A DNA stretch of 30,558 nt. It comes from Bacillus sp. JCM 19058. GTDB lineage: Bacteria; Bacillota; Bacilli; Bacillales_H; Bacillaceae_D. Positions 1 through 7,784 of this stretch are shown here, piece after piece. The DNA is taken from positions 1 through 30,558 of the forward strand of contig BAXO01000068.1 in assembly GCA_001310555.1 (NCBI GenBank), given 5' to 3'. The notes under the pieces are model-generated. The model did no database searches, was not told the origin of the DNA, and worked only from the letters and a program-made list of their open reading frames with translations. Position 1 is the stretch's first letter. Each line of letters begins with the position of its first letter. A program made the position numbers and the translations under genes.

Positions 1-45
1 TACCATATATTTTCTTATAGTAATTGTCCCTAAATAAATCTTTTT

Positions 46-74
46 TTGACTTTATATTAAATAATTATTATAAT
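46..74 (+). promoter_or_regulatory. Sigma-A promoter with overlapping PerR/Fur-like box
   Basis: A TTGACT -35 (46-51) and a perfect TATAAT -10 (69-74) are separated by 17 bases. The 15-base segment 59-73 (AAATAATTATTATAA) matches the PerR box TTATAATNATTATAA at 12 of 14 defined positions and overlaps the -10, as expected for a repressor site. In Bacillus subtilis the homologous exporter PfeT is PerR-controlled. Fur and Zur boxes resemble PerR boxes, so which family member binds is inference. Confidence 0.7.
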
Positions 75-120
75 TAATATAATTAAGGAAAAAGTTACTG
101 AATAACGAGTTAATTAACTT

Positions 121-266
121 GAAAGAGCCAGTTTCCCATGGTTATTGCTGCACAAAAGCCATGGAATAGCGACTCTTCCTTGTTGCTGTCGCCTTTGGGC
201 GGCGGCAATTTGTGCTTTAAAAGGGCATTGATGACGATTCTAATTCTCAATTAGAAGATTTTTCTT
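121..266 (+). promoter_or_regulatory. Structured 5' leader with attenuator-like hairpin upstream of pfeT
   Basis: About 230 bases separate the promoter from the start codon. They can fold into three elements: an imperfect stem with AAGAG/CTCTT (123-127, 173-177) around CCATGG/CCATGG (136-141, 159-164); an 11-bp stem with two G-U pairs (183-193 with 198-208, loop 194-197); and an 8-bp hairpin (238-245 with 249-256) followed by a T-rich tract (259-266) like a weak intrinsic terminator. The design resembles a transcription-attenuating metal-responsive leader. I could not match it to the yybP-ykoY (Mn) or NiCo riboswitch consensus from memory. Confidence 0.45.
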
Positions 267-304
267 AACTTATTTTTGTAAAAATAAAAAGGAAGTGGAA
301 GGAG

Positions 305-2218
305 ATGGCGGTTCTGAATTCACTACAAACTCGTCTGACAAGCGTTTCATTGTGGGAGCATCGTCAATTATTGATGGCACTAGTGGCGGAGTCTTTTTGT
401 TCATCGGTTATTTGTTCGATTTAGGGGAAATGAATGCCACAGCTGCGACTTTTTACGTGCTGGCCTACCTAGTAGGAGGGTTTTACAAAGCGAAAGAAGG
501 CGCCGTTGAGCTCATCCGTCACCACTCCTTAAACGTAGAGATATTAATGATTCTAGCTGCGATCGGTGCGGCCGCGATCGGACACTGGGTGAAGGTGCTG
601 TGCTTATCTTTATTTTTTTCCTTAAGCGGCGCACTGGAGACGTACACGTTGCAAAAAAGCGAAAATGATCTTTCGGCTTTAATGAACCTAGCTCCTGAAG
701 AAGCAAATGTCGTAACTAAGCAAGGTCACATCCGCAAGGTGCCCGTCGATCGTTTGCAGATTGGCGATCATGTTCTTGTTCGACCGGGTGAGTTTATTCC
801 TGCGGATGGTATTGTGCTAACTGGGGAAACAGCGGTGGATGAAGCCACTTTGACAGGAGAAGCTATTCCGGTAAGCAAAGCACCCGGGGAGTCCGTCTTT
901 AACGGGACCGTCAATGGTAAAGGATCAATGACGATTGAGGTCACTAAGCTTAACGCAGACTCGCTGTTTCAGAAAATGATTCGACTCGTCCAAGAAGCCA
1001 AACAAGACCGGCCTCCTGCCCAGCAATGGATCGAAAAAATAGAAGGGCCATACGTACTGACCGTACTAGCTGTTGTTGCACTGACATTTATTATCCCTTA
1101 CTTTTTTTTAGACTGGAATTTCCAAGACACGTTTTATCGAGCAATGGTACTTCTCGTCGTCGCCTCTCCTTGCGCCGTCGTCGCCTCAATCATGCCAGCG
1201 CTGCTCTCCGCGATTTCGACGGGAGCCCGTAACGGTGTACTAATGAAAGGAGGCGTTTATCTTGAGCAACTGTCGAAAGCAAAGGCGATTGCGTTTGACA
1301 AGACGGGTACAGTGACAAACGGAAGCCCGGCTGTCACTGATGTTTACCTTAATGAAACGGATGAGGAGCAAGCGATGCTGACAGCAGTCGGGGCGATCGA
1401 GCAACAATCGAATCACCCGCTCGCGAAAGCAATATGTCATTATATAACAACGACGTCAAAGCTCGAACTTCCATTGTTAGATTCCATACAAGATATAACA
1501 GGACTCGGTGTGAAAAGCGAAATTCGCGGAGAAGAATGGACCATCGGAAATGCTTCATTAATGAAACAAACTTTGGCGGGTCCCTATCCTGAGCACTTTT
1601 TGGAAATGGAATCGAGCTGGAAGAAGGCAGGGAAGACGATTGTCTATGTAGCGAAAAGCAAAAAAATTTATGGGCGCCTTTGCCATCAAGGATCAAATTC
1701 GTGCTCATGCGGCCAATGTCATGCAAGAATTGAGAAAATCCGGACTCAAAACGATTATGATTACTGGCGATCACGAAGAAACGGCTGCCTCTATCGCTAA
1801 AGAAGCCGGGCTTGACGACTGGATTTCCGAATGCTTACCTGAGCAAAAGGTAGCGGCCATTGAAGCATTGACTGAGCAGTATGATTCAGTCATTATGGTT
1901 GGAGACGGTGTCAACGACGCCCCCGCTCTCGCGAAGGCAAATATCGGAATTGCCATGGGATCAGGAACAGACATCGCGATCGATACCGCCGATCTGGTGC
2001 TAATGAAAAGTGAGCTCGACAAAATCCGCCTATCTCTGCGTTTATCGAAGCGGATGAATCGTATTATTAAACAAAACTTGTTCTTTTCCGTCTCGATCAT
2101 CCTTTTACTAATTGCCGCAAACTTTACGCAAGGCTTGTCGTTGCCACTCGGCGTTATTGGCCATGAAGGAAGTACGCTAATCGTTATTTTGAATGGGCTC
2201 AGGCTTTTAAAAGCATAA
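305..2218 (+). CDS. pfeT: P1B-4 type heavy-metal exporting ATPase (PfeT/ZosA/CtpD-like), frameshifted
   Basis: Membrane ATPase that exports Fe(II) or another divalent cation (Co/Zn) from the cytoplasm. The P1B-4 signatures are visible: SPC in TM6 instead of CPC, and HEGST near the C-terminus, with the TGE actuator loop (LTGEAIP), phosphorylation site DKTGTVTNG, SNHPLA nucleotide-binding motif and GDGVNDAPAL hinge. There is no N-terminal heavy-metal-associated domain. Repaired length of about 640 residues fits the family. I prefer ATG 305 (MAVLNSLQTRLTSVSL), which has GGAAG about nine bases upstream; GTG 295 in another frame gives an unlikely N-terminus. Four indels break the frame: near 390, near 592, T7 at 613-619 (the last two compensate each other) and A7 at 1660-1666. 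A PerR-like promoter site lies upstream and a terminator follows. Family is certain; Fe(II) as substrate is inferred from B. subtilis PfeT. Confidence 0.85.
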
Positions 2219-2238
2219 CCCCTTCAAACAATAATTAG

Positions 2239-2272
2239 ACCACTCTGAGTCATTGCTCGAGTGGTTTTTCTT
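2239..2272 (+). terminator. Rho-independent terminator after pfeT
   Basis: Stem ACCACTC (2239-2245) with GAGTGGT (2259-2265), followed by TTTTTCTT. It lies 20 bases after the ATPase stop and runs into the stop codon of the convergent deacetylase gene. Confidence 0.85.
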
Positions 2273-3002
2273 AATCCAACTTGTATGCGATACGACTTAT
2301 TAGCTCTGAGACGGTTACAAGCTCAAAGCCTTCTTCTTTCAGCGCTGGTATAATCGTCTTTAAAGCTTTTACCGTTTGAGTTCGTTCTCCCCCACCATCA
2401 TGGAAAAGGACAACATCTCCGGGCCTGACATTATTGAGGACATGATTAATAATCTTATGTTCACCGGGTCTTTTCCAATCGTTTGAATCCTGATGCCAAG
2501 ACCAAAGAAGAACCTTTAAATTTTTTTTCAAAGGCCGTATGAATGATGACATCGTTATAGTATCCACCGACAGGACGGTAAAACAGAGGTTTAAACCCTA
2601 CTGTCTTTAATATCGTTTCGTTCGTTTTCTCTAACTCGTTAAGGAGCGTGATCCTGTTAATGTTTTCATCATAAATATGATTAAAGGTGTGGTTCCCTAT
2701 CTCGTGATTTTCTTCGATTTCCCTTTTGACGATATCTGGATATTTTTCCACATGAGCACCGACAACAAAAACGTCGCTTTCGCATCATTCTCTGCAAGAA
2801 TATCGAGAATTTCAGCCGTATACTTAGGGTGTGGGCCATCATCAAATGTTAGCGCAATGACTTTATCCTCCGTTTTTACGTCCCAAATAACTCCCCCTGT
2901 TTTTTCATACTCTTGCCTCTCACGTACTAATGCTTCAGCTCCATTCGTTACAATTAAGCAAACGCAAACTACAATAAAGAACACTTTTAGTAATAGCCTC
3001 AT
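2271..3002 (-). CDS. Polysaccharide deacetylase (NodB/PdaA-type, CE4), frameshifted
   Basis: Carbohydrate esterase family 4 enzyme that removes acetyl groups from peptidoglycan or a related surface glycan outside the membrane. The N-terminus (about 25 residues, very hydrophobic) is a signal peptide or anchor. Family motifs appear in order: motif 1 [11 protein letters not shown] with the catalytic/metal Asp pair, motif 2 [10 protein letters not shown] (metal histidines), motif 3 [10 protein letters not shown], motif 4 SWHQDSNDW and motif 5 [10 protein letters not shown]. The order is complete only across two breaks: A5 at 2767-2771 (one base missing) and T8 at 2521-2528 (one base extra). Repaired length is about 243 residues. 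The ribosome binding site is weak. Substrate (muramic delta-lactam, GlcNAc or other) cannot be told from sequence. Confidence 0.85.
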
Positions 3003-3501
3003 CCTATATCTCTCGCTTCACCATTTGATTTAACACAATATACACTTACTATGCTTCATCCTCATTAAATTATTCACTTAGTTTCATCCGATTGCTTCCA
3101 AGCTCGAAAAAAAGTACTTCTAAAATCCTAATAATAATTTGCATTAGCAAACCCTTTTGTTAAACGAGTGACGCCCCATATAAAAGCAGTATTCGCCGGA
3201 CACTTAGAAATTGTTGTAGCAGGTGAATTTTTAATTTTTCATCTAAAGCGATTAAAAAGCGAATGAACAGATGAGGAAGCTTTCGCTAAATGGAGGGTAT
3301 TGTTGTATTAAATCGGTTCCCAGTCAAAGAGCATTTAGAGGTGGTTCTCGGTGCGAGAGATGTAGGAAGCGCGGCTTAATTCGTCACACCATCAAAAGCC
3401 TGTGATCACGCATGCGACCACAGGCTTTCCTTGTGACTCTTCCTTTACATTTGGCACGACGATAATTGGATGTTATGTTCCTATACATCATCGGTTGTCG
3501 A
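3003..3501. other. Non-coding stretch with decayed coding remnant and a strong hairpin
   Basis: No intact gene. On the plus strand about 3165-3310 reads as a protein-like segment (VTPHIKAVFAGHLEIVVAG onward) interrupted by stops, possibly a gene remnant; I do not recognise it. A 10-bp perfect hairpin AAAGCCTGTG/CACAGGCTTT (3395-3404 with 3419-3428, tail CCTT) looks like its terminator. Confidence 0.3.
3395..3432 (+). terminator. Hairpin, probable terminator
   Basis: Ten-bp perfect stem with a 14-base loop. The T tract is short on either strand, so it may be bidirectional and could also serve the minus-strand ymaF-like gene that ends at 3502. Confidence 0.5.
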
Positions 3502-3891
3502 CTATGAAATTTCATTTCCTGTTCGGCCGCTATACATATGCTCATGCGGAGGGGAGCCGTCTATCGTGGTGACTCCATTAAACTCATGATAATGTCCTCC
3601 CCCTTGAATTGGAATTGCAGGACCTGTTACCCCTTCAATTCGATGTTCATGACCATCATTAAACGATGTGAACGTAAAATAACGATGATTATGGGGTACC
3701 CCACTCGGCGCGGGCTCCGTCGTTCCCCGATATTCATGGAAATGCCCCGCATTAAAAGAAGTGCTTCCTGCAAATTCGTGAACATGAACGGGTCGACCAT
3801 TCCATGAAGTCAAATAAAGAATATGAGAGTGTTCTTCCTGCAAGCCCCCGTCCTCTGAGGAATAAATAAATCCAGTAACTGGAATGTTCAT
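3502..3891 (-). CDS. ymaF: YmaF family His-repeat protein
   Basis: Soluble 129-residue protein made of repeats of about 17 residues, each ending in a G-x-T or similar turn and containing a His-x-His pair. Seven such pairs are visible: HSH, HVH, HFH, HNH, HEH, HYH and HEH. This is the pattern of Bacillus YmaF. The function is not established; the regularly spaced histidines suggest metal binding, which suits the neighbourhood, but that is inference. The start is supported by AGGAGG six bases upstream (3898-3903). The frame is intact, with no membrane segment or signal peptide. A terminator-like hairpin follows. Confidence 0.85.
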   Translation of the reverse strand: MNIPVTGFIYSSEDGGLQEEHSHILYLTSWNGRPVHVHEFAGSTSFNAGHFHEYRGTTEPAPSGVPHNHRYFTFTSFNDGHEHRIEGVTGPAIPIQGGGHYHEFNGVTTIDGSPPHEHMYSGRTGNEIS

Positions 3892-3965
3892 GTTAATCCT
3901 CCTATCATTCGTTATAATTCTTGGTCTAACTTATAAAAACCATCATAATTATAAAAAAACTTTGG

Positions 3966-4808
3966 CTACCTTGGCTGAGGTTCACTTGTAAGATGAGCTT
4001 CAAACATATCAATGATGGCGAGGAACCTTTCTGCCTCACGAAACACATGGTCAGCTAGAAGGGGGTGGATAATACTCTTAATTTTACATTCCTCAATTAA
4101 ATCTCTAGCCGTTTTCTTAAAATCGCGGAGGGATACTACGGATACACGATTTTCATCGAGAAATTGATCGAGAAGAGGAACAGTTTCTGACTGTGGCTTC
4201 ATCGATTCGAGATCCTTCGCCTGATAAACTAACTGGTCAAAATCATTGCTAAAGTTTCTGGCAATATCGACGAGCTTCCTTTCCGATGGATCAAGAAGAT
4301 GCCCGATAAATTTCGCATGATCAGCCATTATCCTTAAGAAGAATACATTTTCTTTAATAATTGCATCGGCAAGCGGCTGTAATTTCCCTTCATTTAATTC
4401 GATGAGTCGTTTTCTAAAATAATTGGCTTCCCGGCTAATATGATCGACCAAGAGGGGAAAGTTATTTGCACCAGGCAACTGACATGTAAGTATTAATCCT
4501 AAAACTTTTCTCTTAAAAGCATATATCCCTGTTGCTGCTTGCTGTACTTCCGAATTAAACCTTCTAATTTGTTCGGGATCGGGGTTTGTAAATGAGTGAG
4601 ATCGCTGTTCAATATTTTCAAATAAGCGATAGTATTGATTGGCTTCATCGATTAATTCCGTATCCTCACACCTAAACCCTAATCGAAGAAATAATGAGTG
4701 CTCTTTCATAATCCTTGACCAAAATCGGATTTCGTCTAACGAGCGGGCAATAAACGCTTCCGGTGCAATTTGCATATTTTGATTTCGTCGATTCTCATCT
4801 CCATTCAT
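3966..4808 (-). CDS. DUF2935 family protein (two helical-bundle repeats)
   Basis: Intact 280-residue, mostly alpha-helical cytoplasmic protein matching DUF2935: two similar halves of about 120 residues. The first half has EIRFWSRIMKEHSLFLRLG near residues 26-45; the second has a related ENVFFLRIMADHAKFIGHLL near residues 150-170. The repeated E/H positions (E-x-x-F-x-x-x-x-x-x-x-H) suggest a four-helix bundle with a metal site in each half, known from family structures but not proven here. The start has GAGAGG upstream. It stands alone with the same orientation as the ymaF-like gene and a 74-base gap. Function unknown. Confidence 0.8.
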   Translation of the reverse strand: MNGDENRRNQNMQIAPEAFIARSLDEIRFWSRIMKEHSLFLRLGFRCEDTELIDEANQYYRLFENIEQRSHSFTNPDPEQIRRFNSEVQQAATGIYAFKRKVLGLILTCQLPGANNFPLLVDHISREANYFRKRLIELNEGKLQPLADAIIKENVFFLRIMADHAKFIGHLLDPSERKLVDIARNFSNDFDQLVYQAKDLESMKPQSETVPLLDQFLDENRVSVVSLRDFKKTARDLIEECKIKSIIHPLLADHVFREAERFLAIIDMFEAHLTSEPQPR

Positions 4809-5102
4809 AGGTAAATCCTCTCCTCACAATAAATTCAATTCTTTCTAAATGGTATTAACAATTTATGATAAATATACGTAACCTTCGGAAACACGAATGT
4901 TCTGGACAATGATATAGCTCGTTCTTACGTAATACCAAGGATAAAACACAACGTTCCAAAAATGATTTTGAGCTGCCCTTATTTTAGTTAATGTATTTTC
5001 AATTAGCTGTAGCAATTAGGCCTCCCTTTCTAAGTATGAAAAAAACTCTTGTATTGTAAGTATAAACTTGCTAAAATTTATTTACATCGAAATTCTAGGT
5101 AG

Positions 5103-5444
5103 GTGATCAACATCGCTTTTGATAGAGAGCTAGTGAAAGGAAGTACCTCCTTGCTCGTGCTGCAGGTTCTCCAGGAAGCCGATATGTACGGCTATCAACT
5201 AGTCAAGGAATTGGAAAATAGGTCGGACAAACAATTGTCTATGAAGGAAGGAACATTGTATCCAGCCCTGCACAAGCTTGAGGCTAAGGCTTTATCACTT
5301 CCTATTGGAAGGAGCCAGAACGCGGCCCAAGGCGAAAATATTACACATTAACTGCCGACGGTAAACAATTGCTCGAAGAAAAAAACGCAGGAATGGAATA
5401 TCTTTGTCAGTATGATCAATCGGGTATTAGGGCGGGAGTCATGA
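5103..5444 (+). CDS. PadR family transcriptional regulator, frameshifted
   Basis: Winged-helix repressor of the short (about 113 residues) PadR-s1 class. Visible: [20 protein letters not shown] (first helices of the winged helix), [13 protein letters not shown] (recognition region), then after a break [18 protein letters not shown] (wing) and the C-terminal helix [13 protein letters not shown]. Two compensating indels interrupt it: one base missing near 5290 (GG, expected GGG) and one extra A in the A7 run near 5383. The GTG start at 5103 directly abuts a TAGGTAG Shine-Dalgarno-like sequence and is the least certain part. Its stop overlaps the next start (ATGATGA, 5441-5444), so the two are translationally coupled. 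It probably represses its own operon in response to envelope stress or a drug, as related PadR-HAAS operons do; the signal is unknown. Confidence 0.8.
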
Positions 5445-6089
5445 TGAAATTAGAAGACTACCTATATGAGGTAAAAATGAGTCTCGTCAATGATAAGCAT
5501 CATCGTGTCGAGGAGATCATTGCTGAGCTTAGTCAAAATATGGAGCAGCAAGTGTATGAGCAGATGCTGCAAGGAACGAAAGAAGAAGATGCTAAGAAGG
5601 CAGTCGTAGAGTTAATGCCAGCTCCTGAAGCGTACGCAGCACTATTTTGCAGGGACGAGCGAATTCTTGCGCCGTTCTTTATCAGTCTTGTGAACAGCCT
5701 TCTCATTTTCAGCGGGTTGCTGATCGCTTTTGCTCGAGTTGAACTTCACTTGCCTTTCATTGAGAGCATTTGGAGCGGGATGGTTCAATTGAAATGGCTA
5801 CTATTAGGGTTCTATTCAGCCCTATGGTTGCTTACAGGTTATTGCTATGGAAAGAAAAATGGCTTGATTCAACAACAGAAAACCATACGGCATACGCTCC
5901 TTGCTTTAGTACCAAATATTGTTTTGATGGGCATAGTCTTACTTTTATTCCAAGGCAGTTGGGTCGATCAATGGTTCACTTTTTTTGCAGCATTCGACTG
6001 TATTTGTTAGCGCTTGTGTCATCTGTACGCTTTCGTTTTTTATTTTTTGGCGGATTGGTTATCGTCGGGGCTTAATTAGAGGATTGTAA
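5441..6089 (+). CDS. HAAS/DUF1700-like membrane protein coupled to PadR, frameshifted
   Basis: About 216 residues. The N-terminal ~70 residues are charged and helical ([19 protein letters not shown], then EEIIAELSQNMEQQVYEQ), typical of the HAAS/DUF1700 cytoplasmic module found next to PadR regulators. About four membrane segments follow (around residues 82-105, 113-132, 148-167 and, after the break, 180-205), ending in a positively charged tail RIGYRRGLIRGL. The break is an extra T in the T7 run 5980-5986; without repair the protein ends early at 6008. Proteins of this kind usually sense or transmit membrane stress with their partner regulator. Exact function unknown. Confidence 0.7.
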
Positions 6090-6149
6090 ACCTCTTTTTT
6101 TTGCCTTCATACATAGAAATTCTATATAGTGGAAAAAGGAGGAATCTTC

Positions 6150-6657
6150 ATGAGTTTTAGTAATATGCTAATCGTTGGTAGTCTTTTGGGCTTCTTACTC
6201 GGCTGGTTAATTTACCGTAAGCCTCCCGTGAAACGACAAACCACTCGTTTGGAAAATTGGCTGCTGAAGCCAACTCGTGGGAGCTTGTTTTTATTTTTCG
6301 GTAATCTCTGATTTTTGGCCTGACTCTCTCCTTATTTTTAATTGTAACCTATTTCGATATTTATTACATTCACTCATATTTCCCCATGTTAGGGTCGGAG
6401 CGAGTGTATACTTTTGGTTATTTATTCGCCAACGATGGCAGAAGCTGCAAAAATATCGACTCAGGATGGCCTTTGCAGGTAGCTCCTCATACATTTTGTT
6501 ATTTGTTTTTGGGCTCTATAACAATTTAACACTAGAGCCGACTTATCCAGGAGAGGATTTGTTTATGGCATCCTTAGGCTGGTTAATCTTCTGTCTAGTT
6601 ACAGCAACAGCATTTGTTACGTCATTTTGTGACGACGGGTTGGTACCGAAAAGCTAA
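6150..6657 (+). CDS. Unrecognised multi-pass membrane protein, frameshifted
   Basis: Start ATG 6150 follows AAGGAGG (6136-6142). The N-terminus is one membrane helix (SNMLIVGSLLGFLLGWLIY) and a basic loop. Two missing bases (CC expected near 6310, TTT expected near 6430) reconcile three frames into about 170 residues: LFFGNLLIFGLTLSLFLIVT, then a loop, a basic segment RQRWQKLQKYRLRM, another helix SSSYILLFVFGLYNN, and a final helix ASLGWLIFCLVTATAF. I recognise no family. It lies 60 bases after the PadR-HAAS pair in the same orientation, so it may belong to that operon. The reconstruction of the middle part is inference. Confidence 0.5.
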
Positions 6658-6700
6658 GAAATAAGTTCATTAACTTTGTCTGATCCCATGCACTTAATTT

Positions 6701-7018
6701 CTACACTCGCTTGAAGCTTCCATCCTTAAATTCATAAGCGGGAGAAATGATCCGATTTGGCGTTTTAATATTTCTGATTAGCTGTCTCGCCATTTCCGGG
6801 TTTACTTGCTTAAACCAGTATCCCTCAGGGTATTGGACGACTGTACACGCGTCTTTGCACCGACCGTTACAGTGAGTTCTAGACGTATGCACTGTTTTCG
6901 TCAGCTGTTGTTTGTTGATCTCATCCCTCAATGCTTTCGTTACTTCCTCTGCCCCGTTTCTAAGGCAGGTTTTACCGTTGCAAAGTAAGAAATGATGTTG
7001 GACACCTTCCAATTCCAT
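6701..7018 (-). CDS. Thioredoxin-like [2Fe-2S] ferredoxin domain protein (CbiW-like)
   Basis: Intact 105-residue protein. Cysteines at 13, 18, 50, 54 and 58 (LLCNGKTC and THCNGRCKDAC) give the C-x4-C ... C-x3-C-x3-C pattern of thioredoxin-like [2Fe-2S] ferredoxins, proteins often labelled (2Fe-2S) ferredoxin or CbiW. YPEGYWFKQV is another conserved block. Its role is probably electron transfer or metal-linked redox sensing in the cytoplasm; no cobalamin genes are nearby, so a cobalt role is not supported. I chose ATG 7018, preceded by GGGGTGAT, over an upstream start. A 30-base palindrome of the CsoR operator class lies 24-53 bases upstream, so copper control is likely. It follows csoR on the same strand. 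Confidence 0.8.
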   Translation of the reverse strand: MELEGVQHHFLLCNGKTCLRNGAEEVTKALRDEINKQQLTKTVHTSRTHCNGRCKDACTVVQYPEGYWFKQVNPEMARQLIRNIKTPNRIISPAYEFKDGSFKRV

Positions 7019-7041
7019 GCAATCACCCCATTTTATGATAC

Positions 7042-7071
7042 TAGTCACATACCTATCAGGGTATGCGACTA
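7042..7071 (-). promoter_or_regulatory. CsoR-like operator before the [2Fe-2S] gene
   Basis: Near-perfect inverted repeat: TAGTC-a-CATACC-N6-GGTATG-c-GACTA. The core ATACC-N6-GGTAT is the CsoR/CstR operator type. On the minus strand TTGCCT just upstream could be the -35, which would place the operator between the promoter hexamers. Confidence 0.65.
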
Positions 7072-7104
7072 GGCAAAAAAAACGTTTCTACTAATTTCCT
7101 ATAT

Positions 7105-7392
7105 TTATTTCATGAACCTCTTGAGCGCATCCATTAATTCGACAATCGCCTCACCGCCGCTATCCTTCTTCATTGCGCGCGTGATACAGTGCTGAGCGTG
7201 ATCCTCCATTACCGCTAAAGATACTTTGTTCATTGCTGATTGAACAGCCGCGATTTGGTTTAATATATCAACACAATATCGGTCATTCTCAAGCATTTTG
7301 TGAACGCCACGAACTTGACCTTCGATTTTGCTTAACCGGTTGAGAAGTTGCTGTTTGTTAGGTTGAATTGTCTTTCTGACAGCGACTTGCAT
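7105..7392 (-). CDS. csoR: Copper-sensing transcriptional repressor CsoR
   Basis: Intact 95-residue all-helical repressor of the CsoR/RcnR family (DUF156). The Cu(I) ligand triad is present: Cys40 (DRYCVDIL), His65 and Cys69 (MEDHAQHC). The N-terminal helix LLNRLSKIEGQVRGV, the DNA-contacting basic face, is typical. Apo-CsoR represses copper genes; Cu(I) releases it. ATG 7392 follows AGGAGG by eight bases. A possible promoter (TTTAAC, 16 bases, TATAGT) lies about 20-50 bases upstream. Unlike in Bacillus subtilis, csoR is downstream of copZ-copA and separated from them by a terminator. CstR (persulfide sensor) lacks the His, so CsoR is favoured. Confidence 0.93.
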   Translation of the reverse strand: MQVAVRKTIQPNKQQLLNRLSKIEGQVRGVHKMLENDRYCVDILNQIAAVQSAMNKVSLAVMEDHAQHCITRAMKKDSGGEAIVELMDALKRFMK

Positions 7393-7477
7393 CGACACTC
7401 CCTCCTTTTAATAAGTACTATACAATGTGAACTTGCTTGTTAAAGCTAAATAACTTCGCTTATTGCCATACTTCAGC

Positions 7478-7555
7478 AAAAAGTGGAATCAGATAGGGAT
7501 TTAACCTCGAGCGACAATCCCCATCTAAGCTCCAATTAGTAATTGAACTTTCCAC
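7478..7555 (-). terminator. Terminator after the copA-microprotein transcript
   Basis: On the minus strand, GTGGAA/TTCCAC (7550-7555 with 7483-7488) encloses an inner 11-bp stem (7516-7526 with 7491-7501, one mismatch) and is followed by five T. It separates the copper operon from csoR. Confidence 0.6.
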
Positions 7556-7607
7556 CTAAAACCAAATCCTGAATAAACAGTCAAACATTTCGTTAATCCC
7601 AGTTTTT

Positions 7608-7772
7608 TTAATGATCATCCTGTTCGAGATGGTCGACATTTTCTACTTCTCCGTGTTCACCGTGATTGCCGCCACTTTCCAAAGGATTCGTTCCTGTTAT
7701 GACACTGTATCCAGCAATAACAACTCCAAGGTATAGCAATCCAGAAATAACCCAAACCTTTTTTCCAGTCAT
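7608..7772 (-). CDS. 54-residue membrane microprotein with His-rich tail, coupled to copA
   Basis: A small gene with start ATG 7772 and a strong AGGAGG (7781-7786) that overlaps the copA stop codon (7785-7787), so translation is probably coupled. The product begins MTGKKVWVISGLLYLGVVIA (one membrane helix) and ends in a hydrophilic tail with histidines and acids (GGNHGEHGEVENVDH, then LEQDDH). The N-in/C-out topology would place the His/Asp/Glu tail outside the membrane, where CopA releases Cu(I). I do not recognise a named family. A role as CopA accessory subunit or Cu acceptor is inference. A terminator follows about 50 bases downstream. Confidence 0.75.
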   Translation of the reverse strand: MTGKKVWVISGLLYLGVVIAGYSVITGTNPLESGGNHGEHGEVENVDHLEQDDH

Positions 7773-7784
7773 CGTCACGTCCTC

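Noticed and set aside
121..266. yybP-ykoY (manganese) or NiCo riboswitch in the pfeT leader
   Set aside because: The conserved core of the yybP-ykoY class (GGGGAGUA and its partner loop) is absent, and I could not place the NiCo core. Left as an unnamed structured leader.
1660..1666. Programmed ribosomal frameshifting at A7 runs
   Set aside because: The affected genes are unrelated and have no common slippery-site-plus-structure pattern, and many other breaks are missing G/C bases. A systematic sequence error is simpler.
1349..1774. A 141-codon open frame on the minus strand inside the first ATPase gene
   Set aside because: It is an antisense shadow of the conserved ATPase frame, with no ribosome binding site or recognisable motif.
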